From positions 1-27,628 of the forward strand of contig JALKBU010000695.1 of assembly GCA_023091735.1 (NCBI GenBank): DNA of 27,628 nucleotides. Direction: 5' to 3'. The notes below the pieces were generated by a model. That model had not been told where the DNA came from. It saw only the letters and a list, made by a program, of their open reading frames with translations, and did no database searches. The translations under genes and the position numbers were made by a program. Shown piece by piece: positions 18,391 through 27,009 of this stretch; the stretch's first letter is position 1, and every line of letters begins with the position of its first letter. The DNA is from Trichomonas tenax (lineage: Eukaryota > Parabasalia > Trichomonadida > Trichomonadidae).

Positions 18391-19369
18391 ATGGCACAAA
18401 TTAAAATGTAAGAATTGATATCTGTAATTTTCGATAATCAATGTCTTTATGACAACGGCTGCAAACCTCATAACCTGACGCTCCCTACTGAAGAGTATTT
18501 CATTGAATTGTGGGGCGCAAGTGGAGCAAACATTTCTACGGCTATTGGAGGTCAAGGATCATATATCGCTGCTCGCCTTACCTTATATAGACCAAGAACA
18601 TTCTATTTGTACATCGGCCACCATGGATTTATAAATTCTGAGCTTCCACCTTTTAATGGAGGCAGCCCAGCTGTATCTCCAGAAATGGGAAGTGGTGGTG
18701 GATGCATCGACATGAGATTGGTTTACGGAGATGATTTTGAAGCCCTTAAATCACGAATTATTGTTGCTGGCGGTGGAAGAAGCACAGCAATGTTCAATGG
18801 AACGACAATCAAAGTTGGAAACGCTGGAGAAGTTGCCACGAACTCATGAAGCAAATTTGGTGAAAAACCAAAAGTTGATGCAATAAATGCCTCAGAAGGA
18901 GGAAATAGGAACAAAGGAGGCAAAAATGCTGTTGACTATGACACTCCAGGAAGATTCGGAAAGGGAGGATAAGCCCAAAACGCACCAGGAGGCGGCTGTG
19001 GCTTTTTCGGTGGTGGTGCAGGAGCAAACGCAACAAATTATGCTGTAAGTGGTGCCGGAGGTTCTTGTTATGTCTCTGGCATAGGAAACTTCAGAGCAAT
19101 CGCTCCAACTTCTGAATTATTCGATGAAAGAAAATCCTTTTCATTATCTCAATATTGCTTTCTGAGGAGTGATTATTACGACAGGAAGTGATGATATACC
19201 ATGCACTCGTGGCAGTGGAAGGCAAAAAGGCAATGATGGAAATGGATTCATCAGAATCACTACGGATTTTCCATTTATGAACTTCACTGTCTATTGTGAT
19301 ACACAGAGAGGCTTTGATGTTTCAAGATTCAAATCGTTGGTGTTCCCAATGCCAACTTTTTGTTATTAA
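18391..19369 (+). pseudogene. Glycine-rich surface protein gene, disrupted
   Basis: The reading is that of the Gly_rich family (the glycine-rich extracellular domain also found in ALK/LTK-type receptors), common in trichomonad surface proteins. Motifs are YFIELWGASGAN, IGGQGSYIAARL, TFYLYIGHHG, GSGGGCIDMRL, RIIVAGGGRS, then GGGCGFFGGGAGAN, SGAGGSCYVSG and finally GNGFIRITTDFP. It is broken at least four times: TAA at 18409-18411 soon after the ATG at 18391, TGA at 18847-18849, TAA at 18970-18972, and a frameshift between about 19130 and 19165, after which the end is read in another frame to 19369. The family signature on both sides of every lesion shows one ancestral gene of about 320 codons. 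No membrane segment follows. Expression of a full protein is unlikely. Confidence 0.85.
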
Positions 19370-20061
19370 TTTATAAATTAATAATAAAATAACACCTAAT
19401 ACCAAATTCATTGATAAATTCTCGATCGGTAAATGATATATATGATACTGAGCTTCATCAATAGTTCAGAAATTGCAAATTTCTTATTTTTATAAGAAAA
19501 ATATGATTTTGGCATCGAATGACTTTTGAAATATGTTTCCTTGGACTTGTTATTTCTTATTAGTAGCTTTTTAAAAGATAATTTGTGAAATTATTTGATC
19601 AAATTTCGATAGAAAGCATTTCCATTTTAAACAATGATGCGATCTTCGCAGAGCAAATTTTGAGTATTGAGACATGGTTACGAGTCATTACATAATGATT
19701 TTAAAGGATGTCAGGCTGATAAGTTAAAAATGCTCATATCACTTAATGTATATATTTGATTAGTAATTTTGTTGATTTATATACTACAACAAGTTTAGTA
19801 CATAAGCACATGAGTTAGATATCATAAAAACTTTTGATTGTTCATATGTACAGCTTTGATTTGTCAAATTTTCACGGTTGTGAGTATGAACTAACTCAGT
19901 TGATATAAATAGACAAAATAAGAAGAATTAAGAGGTTTTGCCAGAAATGTTTAATATGAGATTCACATTTGTCAAAAATTTGGCAAAATTGACGGCAAAC
20001 TTGTACTGAACTATCGCTCTGACATCAATTATGCAAGGTTTTATTTCTTTATAAAATGACT
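19370..20061. other. Intergenic, no gene seen
   Basis: AT-rich spacer between the broken glycine-rich gene and the surface protein gene. A perfect 8 bp hairpin, TTTCTTAT-TTTT-ATAAGAAA, lies at 19480-19499 and could mark the 3' end of the older gene. Near 19940-20000 the words GGCAAAA and GACAAA recur. Nothing else is supported. Confidence 0.5.
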
Positions 20062-20072
20062 TCACTTTTTTG
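20062..20072 (+). promoter_or_regulatory. Initiator-like box of the surface protein gene
   Basis: TCACTTTTTTG lies directly before the ATG at 20073 and fits the trichomonad initiator pattern TCA, pyrimidine, T-rich. It implies an extremely short leader. The GTGAC core itself is absent here (TTCAC instead of GTCAC). Confidence 0.45.
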
Positions 20073-23000
20073 ATGATATCTTTGTTATTGTTGCATATAT
20101 CATCGAAACAGTTCTGTTATGGAACGAGAGAAGACTTGCAGTGTCCGAATGAGTCAATAATAGTTGACTCTTTTGATCAAATTCAGTCTAATATTGAAAT
20201 TGGAGATGAAACAGTAGATATTTTCCTAATTAACAACGAAGAAACTCCATTTAATATAACAAATGATATCAATTTTACAATTCCTATGAACGTAATTGGT
20301 TTCAATAAATCATATTTAAATTTTATTTTCGAAACAAGCAAAGTTATACAAATAGAAACGACATTCACCGAAGTAACAATAAATATTATCGATAACAACA
20401 ATGAAATGAAGCTCTCAAAAGTTACATTCACGAACATAAATTATATTTCAAATTCTACAAAACAAATTGCGATAAACACATTGCATACCGACATAAAAAC
20501 AGTTCAGATGATCAATGCGCTTCAAGTTGCGAATTTATTCATCGATATGAAAGATTTTCCGGTAGAACAATCAATTTCTACGGTAAACCTTGGATCTAGA
20601 TCCAACAGTGTTGAATTTAATTATCCCACGAAAGATATTCATCTTTTAGTCGATAAAAATCAAGTCGATTTAATTTTAGATGAAACCAACGAAACATTGC
20701 TTATTTTGAAGTTTACTGACTTCTCTGACTACTTAAGAATGCATTACACGCTGAAAGACTCTTTACTTAATGTCACAAGTTTGTCAAAATTGAATGATCA
20801 AATTTCACTCGATGCGCGATTGGAAGGAAATTCTACGTTAATTTTGAACGAGAAAACATCACAACTTCTTGACGGGAGATCGATACAGGTCGAAGGGGGC
20901 AAATTTATAATGAAGGATTCTCAATATTGCTGCCATTTGACGTTTGTTGAAGCATTTTCAAGTGTTCTTGAAATTCCTTATCACGTTCACTTCTATTCGA
21001 TGCTCATTCAGAACCATAACTTGCATATCATATCACCAAAAGGTGCAATGATCACTGCTGACACACTTAAGATCATCAGCGAGTCCAATGTTTCAGTTGA
21101 AAACGATTTAAGAATTTCCGGTGATTTATTGATTCTTTCAGGAAAAGCAAATCTTAATACAGAAAAAATCACTTTAGAAGCATTTGCAATAATTGATTCT
21201 TCATTGGAAACTTCATCAATTCCTTCATTGATAACTGACAATGTAATCATCAACATTCCTGTTGTTTTTGATTCAACAGGTTTTGTTCAATTTCCCAATT
21301 TAAATGCAAAAACTATTATAATCAATCTAAAACATAATATTGTTTCTGGAGAAACATCCAAAGACTTCGATAAATTAGTTCTTAACATGATTCCGCTCAT
21401 CAGCGCTAAAAACATATCTACAAACGAAATAACAATAAATGTTGTTGATAGCTGTGATCCATGGAAGAACACGAACATTTTATTCACCAAAGAAAGAGTT
21501 ATTTATACAAAAGAATGGCGTAATGGAGTTTTCTATATCAAAATACTTGCAAATCCTGCTGATACATACAAGACATATGTTTACTCGAATAATGACATTA
21601 AAGTTTATTCAGCAACCGTTGTTAACTCAACAAATCATTGGTATGATCCCCAGAATTACAATACATTCACAAAAGGAATCAGATTCATGGTCCATAACTC
21701 AATAAGTAGAGAAAATGTTATTGACCTTCACAAAATAGCATCATTTGGCCAAAAAGTTGATTTATATCTCACAAAGAGTGAATATGTTGGTGGAGATTCT
21801 TCTCCAAATGCTTCATTGAATGTTGAAGATTTAGAAAAAGTCTGCGCATCATTGATTATCGAAAGTATTGGAATTGACTTTGTTTCTCCAAAGATTGATT
21901 TCAACATCGAAAAGTTCACTGCTCTCGGCAATGTTAACTTCATACATAATAACTTTGCAGTTAAATCCAACAAAATCACTCTCCAAGACAAACTAATTTC
22001 AAATTATCCATTCCAACAAGGTGATAAAATCAATATTTATCCATCAGGAAGTTACGTGAAGATGATATTTAAGAATGAATCATGGGAATTAATAAATTAC
22101 GATGGAGAATCATATAACATCACAAAGAACATTGAACTAATGATAACAATACCAATTTCATCATACAGACTTGATTTGATTTGTGCAGATAATGTTCAAT
22201 ACTTGAGAAAGATTGATGTTCAATTTGAGGGTTATGGATCTCTTTTTATAAGCAAAGATTTTGAAAGATTCAAATCGATGCCACCAATCAACATTTATTC
22301 GAACTCCGAATCACTTCAAGTCAACATCAATGGTTCATATATTCCTGCAAGAATTATGTCATCGACTCGAATTCTCATTGGAAGTGGCACAAAAGGATTA
22401 GAAACAGAATTTGTTGAAAATAAGTTCTTTAGCGGAACTAAAGTAGAATACGTTCTCGTTGATCCTGATTCATTTAAATCAATCAAAATCCCATATTTTG
22501 TTGCACAAGATCATTTGAGTTCAATAACAGCTGATCCTAAAATTACTTTCGAAACAATCAGAATATCGTCGAAGAAGACAGTATTAAATAACGTCAATAT
22601 TGATTCACTTATTGCTGATAGTTCAACAATGACATCTCTCATTAGTTCACGTGTGAACAAAGTTCATTTGCATTTTGACAATAATATGAATTATCCATTT
22701 ATTTCAATGGAAAAATCAAACATTTCCAACGTTTTCTTTGACATCGAGCAAGCAAGTGTATCCAAGATTTATGAATACTCTATCATGGTAATCAATGTAT
22801 TTTCGGGTTTTGATATTTCATCACTATCTGGAAATGTTAATTTATCTCGACAATCGATTTTAATCAATGGACAAAAGATGTTTATTGATATTAAATTTAC
22901 AAAGTTTTCTCTATATTTGGTTATATCAAATGTATTCCCACCATCTCCATATTCTCCAATTAAACCACTGCCAACGCCAACAATTCTTCCCAACGACCAA

Positions 23001-23192
23001 AGTGAGCCAAAGAATAAATTTATTTTGTCAAAGATTCCATTGATTGTAGCAGTTGTAATTTCATTAATTCTCTTGATCATTATGGTTTATGCACTCTGCA
23101 AACGCAAATGCAAACGCCGTCATAGTATGAATGATAAGGACCTTTCATCAGTTAATGATTTCATGCTTGAAGATAATAACATAGATATTTAA
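20073..23192 (+). CDS. Large type I surface membrane protein
   Basis: Predicted 1039-residue protein. The start MISLLLLHISSKQFCYG is a likely short signal peptide. About 960 residues of extracellular sequence follow, rich in Ile, Ser, Asn and Asp with alternating hydrophobic residues and many N-x-S/T sites, suggesting extended beta-helix or beta-solenoid structure. A Pro-rich stalk (PPSPYSPIKPLPTPTILP) precedes one membrane span at about 988-1009 (IPLIVAVVISLILLIIMVYALC). A basic Cys-containing stop-transfer (KRKCKRR) and an acidic tail of about 22 residues end it. This layout is typical of trichomonad surface proteins thought to act in adhesion. No enzyme motif is seen and the family is not certain. 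The frame reaches upstream only to a TTG, so the ATG at 20073 is chosen. The frame is intact, unlike the two nearby surface-gene remnants. Confidence 0.85.
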   Translation: MISLLLLHISSKQFCYGTREDLQCPNESIIVDSFDQIQSNIEIGDETVDIFLINNEETPFNITNDINFTIPMNVIGFNKSYLNFIFETSKVIQIETTFTEVTINIIDNNNEMKLSKVTFTNINYISNSTKQIAINTLHTDIKTVQMINALQVANLFIDMKDFPVEQSISTVNLGSRSNSVEFNYPTKDIHLLVDKNQVDLILDETNETLLILKFTDFSDYLRMHYTLKDSLLNVTSLSKLNDQISLDARLEGNSTLILNEKTSQLLDGRSIQVEGGKFIMKDSQYCCHLTFVEAFSSVLEIPYHVHFYSMLIQNHNLHIISPKGAMITADTLKIISESNVSVENDLRISGDLLILSGKANLNTEKITLEAFAIIDSSLETSSIPSLITDNVIINIPVVFDSTGFVQFPNLNAKTIIINLKHNIVSGETSKDFDKLVLNMIPLISAKNISTNEITINVVDSCDPWKNTNILFTKERVIYTKEWRNGVFYIKILANPADTYKTYVYSNNDIKVYSATVVNSTNHWYDPQNYNTFTKGIRFMVHNSISRENVIDLHKIASFGQKVDLYLTKSEYVGGDSSPNASLNVEDLEKVCASLIIESIGIDFVSPKIDFNIEKFTALGNVNFIHNNFAVKSNKITLQDKLISNYPFQQGDKINIYPSGSYVKMIFKNESWELINYDGESYNITKNIELMITIPISSYRLDLICADNVQYLRKIDVQFEGYGSLFISKDFERFKSMPPINIYSNSESLQVNINGSYIPARIMSSTRILIGSGTKGLETEFVENKFFSGTKVEYVLVDPDSFKSIKIPYFVAQDHLSSITADPKITFETIRISSKKTVLNNVNIDSLIADSSTMTSLISSRVNKVHLHFDNNMNYPFISMEKSNISNVFFDIEQASVSKIYEYSIMVINVFSGFDISSLSGNVNLSRQSILINGQKMFIDIKFTKFSLYLVISNVFPPSPYSPIKPLPTPTILPNDQSEPKNKFILSKIPLIVAVVISLILLIIMVYALCKRKCKRRHSMNDKDLSSVNDFMLEDNNIDI

Positions 23193-23260
23193 TAAATACT
23201 GTTTCTTCATTAAACTTATTTCTTCTTTTTTTAACGAAAAGCTTATTGCAATCAAAAATT

Positions 23261-23297
23261 GGACGCTATTTGCCTCGGGGTCTCAGGGCGTCCCCGA
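23261..23297. repeat. GC-rich hairpin downstream of the surface protein gene
   Basis: TCGGGG (23275-23280) pairs with CCCCGA (23292-23297). The overlapping alternative GGACGC (23261-23266) pairs with GCGTCC (23288-23293). In DNA this AT-rich, two competing GC stems about 70 bases after a stop codon stand out. It may be a 3' processing or termination structure, or a remnant of a GC-rich repeat. Confidence 0.5.
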
Positions 23298-23990
23298 CGA
23301 AATTTTTTTGATGCTTCGCATTCCAATTGCAGCAATTAATGTGTTTTCGTGGGTGCATCCCCGGCCTATTAAAGATGAGAGTTGGAGAAGCTTAACAGCA
23401 CTTGTACGAAGCACAATAACTGAAGAAAGCACTTCTTGTTGGGGTTTTTACGAAAAATGATCAAAATTATCGGAAAAAGTTTGTGTTATAGTTTGATGAA
23501 TGCAACTTCCTTATAGCCATACTGATAGAGCACAACATATTTGAATATGAGTATCAATTGTATATTTGTATTATGATTATTGAAGAATATCTAGCTAGAA
23601 TCTTGTGAATGTATAAATAGGTGATAAGCTAGCTTACAAGTGTAGCTATTGTTATTCACTGTGTTCTTCATTAACAAATCAAGTCGAGTTTAATGAGAAT
23701 TATCAAATGATTGTGAAGAAGATATATTGAGATCCTGAATAGTATATAATTGTGTACATCATAAATATCATTGAAAATAATGTGTTTCTACTTCACTTCA
23801 TCCAAAACATCGGTACATTGTAGGAAATGAACTAGAAAAATTTCATTTCCAAAGATATTATAATCTTCAATAAAGATTAAAGCAATATGTAATCAATTAT
23901 AGCATATTTTGATTATGTAAATGCTGCTTAATGAAATATCATCTTTTTTATTATCAGGAGTCGATAATTTTTCTAAAAAAATAAAATACC

Positions 23991-24074
23991 ATCAAAAACG
24001 AGTAATTTATAGTACAATCTCTCCAGAATTGTGAATATCTGGAGAATTTGCACCAAAAACTGATCGTTTTTGAT
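23991..24074. repeat. Nested stem-loop 1
   Basis: The outer arms ATCAAAAACGA (23991-24001) and TCGTTTTTGAT (24064-24074) are perfect over 11 bases. They enclose a second perfect hairpin, TCTCCAGA (24020-24027) with TCTGGAGA (24038-24045). Confidence 0.7.
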
Positions 24075-24120
24075 GATATTTAATAACGGATAATTAGAGA
24101 TCGTAGATAGCTTCATTTAT

Positions 24121-24187
24121 CTAATAGAATGGCAAACTTATGTTCATGGATTATCTGTTTGTCATGCTATTAGACTGCTAAAGCAGT
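24121..24187. repeat. Stem-loops 2 and 3
   Basis: CTAATAGAATGGCAAAC (24121-24137) pairs with GTTTGTCATGCTATTAG (24157-24173) at 15 of 17 positions. It is followed at once by ACTGCT-AA-AGCAGT (24174-24187), a perfect 6 bp hairpin. Confidence 0.7.
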
Positions 24188-24224
24188 AAATGGAGATCGA
24201 TAAGTGAAAGATTTCGATTTGTCG

Positions 24225-24295
24225 CATTTTCTACGATTCTACAAAGTTGCCGCTTCATCTGGTGTCCCAGAAACTTCAGATAGTCGTAGAAAATG
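24225..24295. repeat. Stem-loop 4
   Basis: CATTTTCTACGA (24225-24236) pairs perfectly with TCGTAGAAAATG (24284-24295). The loop contains a smaller possible stem, TCTGG with CCAGA, around 24258-24271. Confidence 0.7.
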
Positions 24296-24311
24296 TAGAT
24301 TTGTAAATGTA

Positions 24312-24673
24312 AGGCGAATAATTTAACTCTGATCGAGCCTCGATAGCATCAACAGTCAACAACCATCTGGCGCGAAGAGCAGCTTCGAATTTCTGGCTTG
24401 CTCACCGTTGAGGCTTTGTGTGTGATTGCATTGCAAGAAAATTGAAGAATTTGTACATTCTTGAACGACGAAACACTAGCATGACATTGATTGGAGTGAT
24501 ACCTCCATTGATAACTCTAAAAATCATTGAAAAACTAGTGTCGAAAGAATGAACATTAAAAACTAACGTTCACTTTTCACAGAAATGTTTTAATTCCTCT
24601 TAAGCTATTCCATTCAGATCCATATTTAAATTCGGATCTGATGACTGATTTAAAGTCGTAAAATTATTCGCCT
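24312..24673. repeat. Long-range inverted repeat enclosing about 336 bp
   Basis: AGGCGAATAATTT (24312-24324) is the perfect 13-base reverse complement of AAATTATTCGCCT (24661-24673). Inside it ACACTAG (24473-24479) pairs with CTAGTGT (24535-24541), with partial extension to ATTCTT/AAGAAT. This could be a foldback or miniature transposon, or a structured RNA. No transposase gene is present. Confidence 0.6.
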
Positions 24674-24675
24674 AT

Positions 24676-24691
24676 GCTTTGGAAAAGTGAC
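24676..24691 (+). promoter_or_regulatory. Promoter-like CTTTGGAAAAGTGAC motif without a clear gene
   Basis: CTTTGGAAAAGT, also found in the HECT gene leader, overlaps AAAAGTGAC (24683-24691), the motif seen before four intact genes. No credible protein frame follows, but two strong hairpins do. It could drive a small non-coding RNA or be the relic of a lost gene. Confidence 0.35.
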
Positions 24692-24694
24692 ACA

Positions 24695-24762
24695 TTTTTG
24701 ATGTTTTGTGGGCACACAAAACATCAAAAAAATGGGCCTTCGGCGTCTTCATCGCCAAAGGC
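24695..24762 (+). ncRNA. Candidate structured RNA: two consecutive strong hairpins
   Basis: TTTTTGATGTTTTGTG (24695-24710) pairs perfectly with CACAAAACATCAAAAA (24715-24730) around a GGCA loop. Six bases later GCCTTCGGCG (24736-24745) pairs with CGCCAAAGGC (24753-24762), with one mismatch. A pyrimidine-rich tract (about 24800-24845) follows. A promoter-like motif lies a few bases upstream. A transcribed small RNA is inference only; a DNA palindrome or transcription-stop structure would look the same. Confidence 0.3.
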
Positions 24763-24999
24763 AGTTCAAAAGCAATCAAAATTCACCAAGATTTCACCGT
24801 TGTCCCTCTTTTTTCTTTTCTCCTTCTTTCCCTTTTTTTCTCTCCGAAAACACGAATATTGGAAATTTTATAATCTTTTATTAATCATTTTTTGTGTTGT
24901 AATTCCTAATGAATGCTTTTTGTTCTTGATGCTTGATAAGAATTGTTATTTTCTTTGATTAACAAATTAGGAAGAAAATGGACATGTAAACTAAAAATT

Positions 25000-25008
25000 G
25001 TCACTTTT
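25000..25008. promoter_or_regulatory. Isolated GTCACTTTT motif
   Basis: This copy of the motif core lies in TTGTCACTTTTAGATATTTTTTG with no gene directly downstream. A weak stem, TTTTGGGA (25036-25043) with TCCCAAAA (25068-25075), follows. It may be chance or the border of an unrecognised transcript. Confidence 0.25.
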
Positions 25009-25244
25009 AGATATTTTTTGCCTTGTAAAATTGGATTTTGGGAACTTCATCCTATAACTCTAAATTTTCCCAAAACTCAGAGTCTAAGAAATGTATATTA
25101 ATGAATTCTTTTAATATTTCATTGTCGTCGACGATTACAAAATAAGAAACAATATTTTGTAGCAAACTGGGCATGTCAAGCACATTATTGAATTTATGCG
25201 GATTCTTTTGTTTCCCGTTGTTGAGACATTCTTGATTCGAGAAC

Positions 25245-25273
25245 GAGATTGCTTCGAGCTTCGAAGGAATCTC
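25245..25273. repeat. Hairpin with 13 bp arms
   Basis: GAGATTGCTTCGA (25245-25257) and TCGAAGGAATCTC (25261-25273) pair at 12 of 13 positions around a three-base loop. It stands alone in AT-rich intergenic DNA. Confidence 0.6.
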
Positions 25274-26314
25274 ATGTCGACATCAGATTGCATCACGTAA
25301 CTTTATTTATATCTGATAAATTCGGCGTCACTGAATTTTCCACGCCTACTCAAACATCTCGATTTTTCTCCACCAGTATGAATATTTAAGGTCTAATTTT
25401 GGTGGCAAATGAAAAATTTTCCCATCTAAAATGCTGTGGATATATAAAGCATGAAAAATATATTATTCAATATTATATCAAAAAATATCTTGATTTATTT
25501 TGATGTTAACTGACGGATTATCATTACTCATGTTGTTTGCACGCTGTGTGGATGAAAAGTAAGGGTTGCAAATTAAGATTAAATATTTTGCGAATAAAAC
25601 GCAACACATTTTTATCCTGTAAGTCCAACATTTAGTAGACACTGATTTGTTTGCGTTGAAAATGGACAAATCAGGATTACTAAAAATGAACAGATTGGGT
25701 ATTGATATTTAATAGGATACGTATGCAGGTGATAAGCCATCATATTATCATCATCGCATTCAGCTTTATCTCACCCTTTTTAACAAAAGATTATTTAATT
25801 TTTTAATTATAAATAGTTTTGTCGCATTTTTTTTCATTGAAATAGAGACTTAGAGCTATTTTAATTCAGCAATTTATTTTCATAATATATACACATATTA
25901 TATACGAAGCAAGAACATATGTTAACAAAAATATTTGGCGGGAAAATTGTAAAAGTAACAGAAATATCATGGTCAACAAATACACAACAGAAGTCATAGC
26001 AATACAGGGAAGTAATGCTCCTTGTGGCGTTGTGGCACCAGATGCTTGTAGTTAGTGATCACAATTTTAATTTGCAAACAAGCTCATTCAGTACAAATCA
26101 GATCGAAGCAAGCTTAATTTTGACAAATTAAATCGAAACAAGCTTGATTATGAAACTATATTTTATGCATACATATATATTATAATTTTTTTTGAGAATG
26201 TGCAGCTATGTTGGCTAAGCATTCAAAGCGAAATATAGTCGTAACTCTCAATTTTTTTATACTAGCTAAAAATAAAATTAAATGATAAATCACATAATTA
26301 GTATAGTAAGGGGG

Positions 26315-26608
26315 AGTTAATAATTAGATGTTCGCAGAACTCGAGTCTTCGCCTCGAGTTCTGCGAACATCTTTTTAAATATATTTACGACAGAATTAGT
26401 TTTACAAGTTAGGGTCCCCCCATATAAAAAATAAATTTTTGAATTACTTACAAATTAACGTTAAAATTAATTTTGGAATTCCTGACTTTATAAAATTTAT
26501 TCAGTTTTAAAAATAATTTATGACTAACTAACTAAGAAAAGAAAGCGAAAGGAAATGAGGGTAAGGAAATTTTGAAAATTAATTTTAGTGGTTATGGGAG
26601 AAAATTTA
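26315..26608 (-). repeat. Terminal inverted repeat, right copy
   Basis: Read on the minus strand this matches 2461-2804, but lacks the approximately 48 bp insert of the left copy. Landmarks in order from the end are the hairpin, ACGACAGAATTAGTTTTACA, GGGTCCCCCCATAT, GGAATTCCTGACTTTATAAA and AAGAAAAGAAAGCGAAAGGA. Confidence 0.85.
26326..26372. repeat. Terminal hairpin, right element (perfect 20 bp stem)
   Basis: AGATGTTCGCAGAACTCGAG (26326-26345) is perfectly complementary to 26353-26372 around the loop TCTTCGC. It begins 11 bases from the proposed element end. Such a strong palindrome could be an integrase or replication-protein recognition site, or a fold-back primer. That is inference. Confidence 0.9.
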
Positions 26609-26669
26609 TTCAGTTTTAAAAATAATTAAGTTTAATTTTAAAAATATTTATTTTTTAATTATAAAGTAA

Positions 26670-26993
26670 ATGGAAGTAGAAGGAACGCATTGTGGATTCA
26701 AGAAATCGTATTTAACGGATTTGCCGCAAACAGCGAGGAAGATTTCAAAATTATTTAATAAGAAAATTGTGAATGATGTTTGGTTTGATTTGAAGAGTGA
26801 ACGAATAATTAAGAAAAATACGATAAGGAAAAATAAACAGGAATACCCTTATATTTTCATACGAAGTTCAGAGGTTTTGATAAAATATGAAAATGAGGAA
26901 ATACACGAGAATACGAAGAAGATTATTGAGATAATGAGAGGAATTAAGATTGACGGAATAGTTAAATTTATGATGAAAAAATACTTCTCGTAA
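26670..26993 (+). CDS. Hypothetical small basic protein of the element
   Basis: A 107-residue ORF starts at the first ATG after the terminal repeat. It is Lys- and Ile-rich with a mixed helix/strand pattern (SYLTDLPQTARKISKLFNKK, YIFIRSSEVLIKYENEEIHE, IIEIMRGIKIDGIVKFMMKK) and is strongly basic, which would suit DNA or RNA binding. No signal peptide, membrane span or zinc motif is seen, and I do not recognise the family. Its location as the first gene inside the element end, reading inward, and the long open frame in very AT-rich DNA support it as real. The upstream TTAATTATAAAG could act as a TATA-like element, but that is unproven. Confidence 0.6.
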   Translation: MEVEGTHCGFKKSYLTDLPQTARKISKLFNKKIVNDVWFDLKSERIIKKNTIRKNKQEYPYIFIRSSEVLIKYENEEIHENTKKIIEIMRGIKIDGIVKFMMKKYFS

Positions 26994-27009
26994 ACAGTTT
27001 GTTATTTTT

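Larger units (their letters stand above)
23193..26314. other. Gene-poor stretch with many stem-loops
   Basis: About 3.1 kb with no convincing protein gene; the 94-residue ORF at 24674-24958 is judged spurious. The base composition is uneven, with GC-richer patches at 23256-23400 and 24220-24420. Individual hairpins and promoter-like motifs are listed separately. The last 0.8 kb before the element at 26315 shows only AT-rich sequence and a tripled AAGCTTGA/AAGCAAGCTT-like word near 26080-26150. Confidence 0.5.

Noticed and set aside
18188..18397. 69-residue minus-strand ORF
   Set aside because: No motif or promoter box is seen, and it competes with other partly open frames in the same GC-richer block; it is kept only as an alternative in the small-protein entry.
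24674..24958. 94-residue ORF on the plus strand
   Set aside because: Its N-terminal part is encoded by two strong hairpins and its C-terminal part by a T/C-rich tract; the composition is low-complexity Phe/Leu/Ser and no motif is recognisable.
2805..26314. Target site duplication shared by the two element ends
   Set aside because: The flanks CAATCA (2805-2810) and AGGGGG (26309-26314) do not match, as expected if these are ends of two different insertions.
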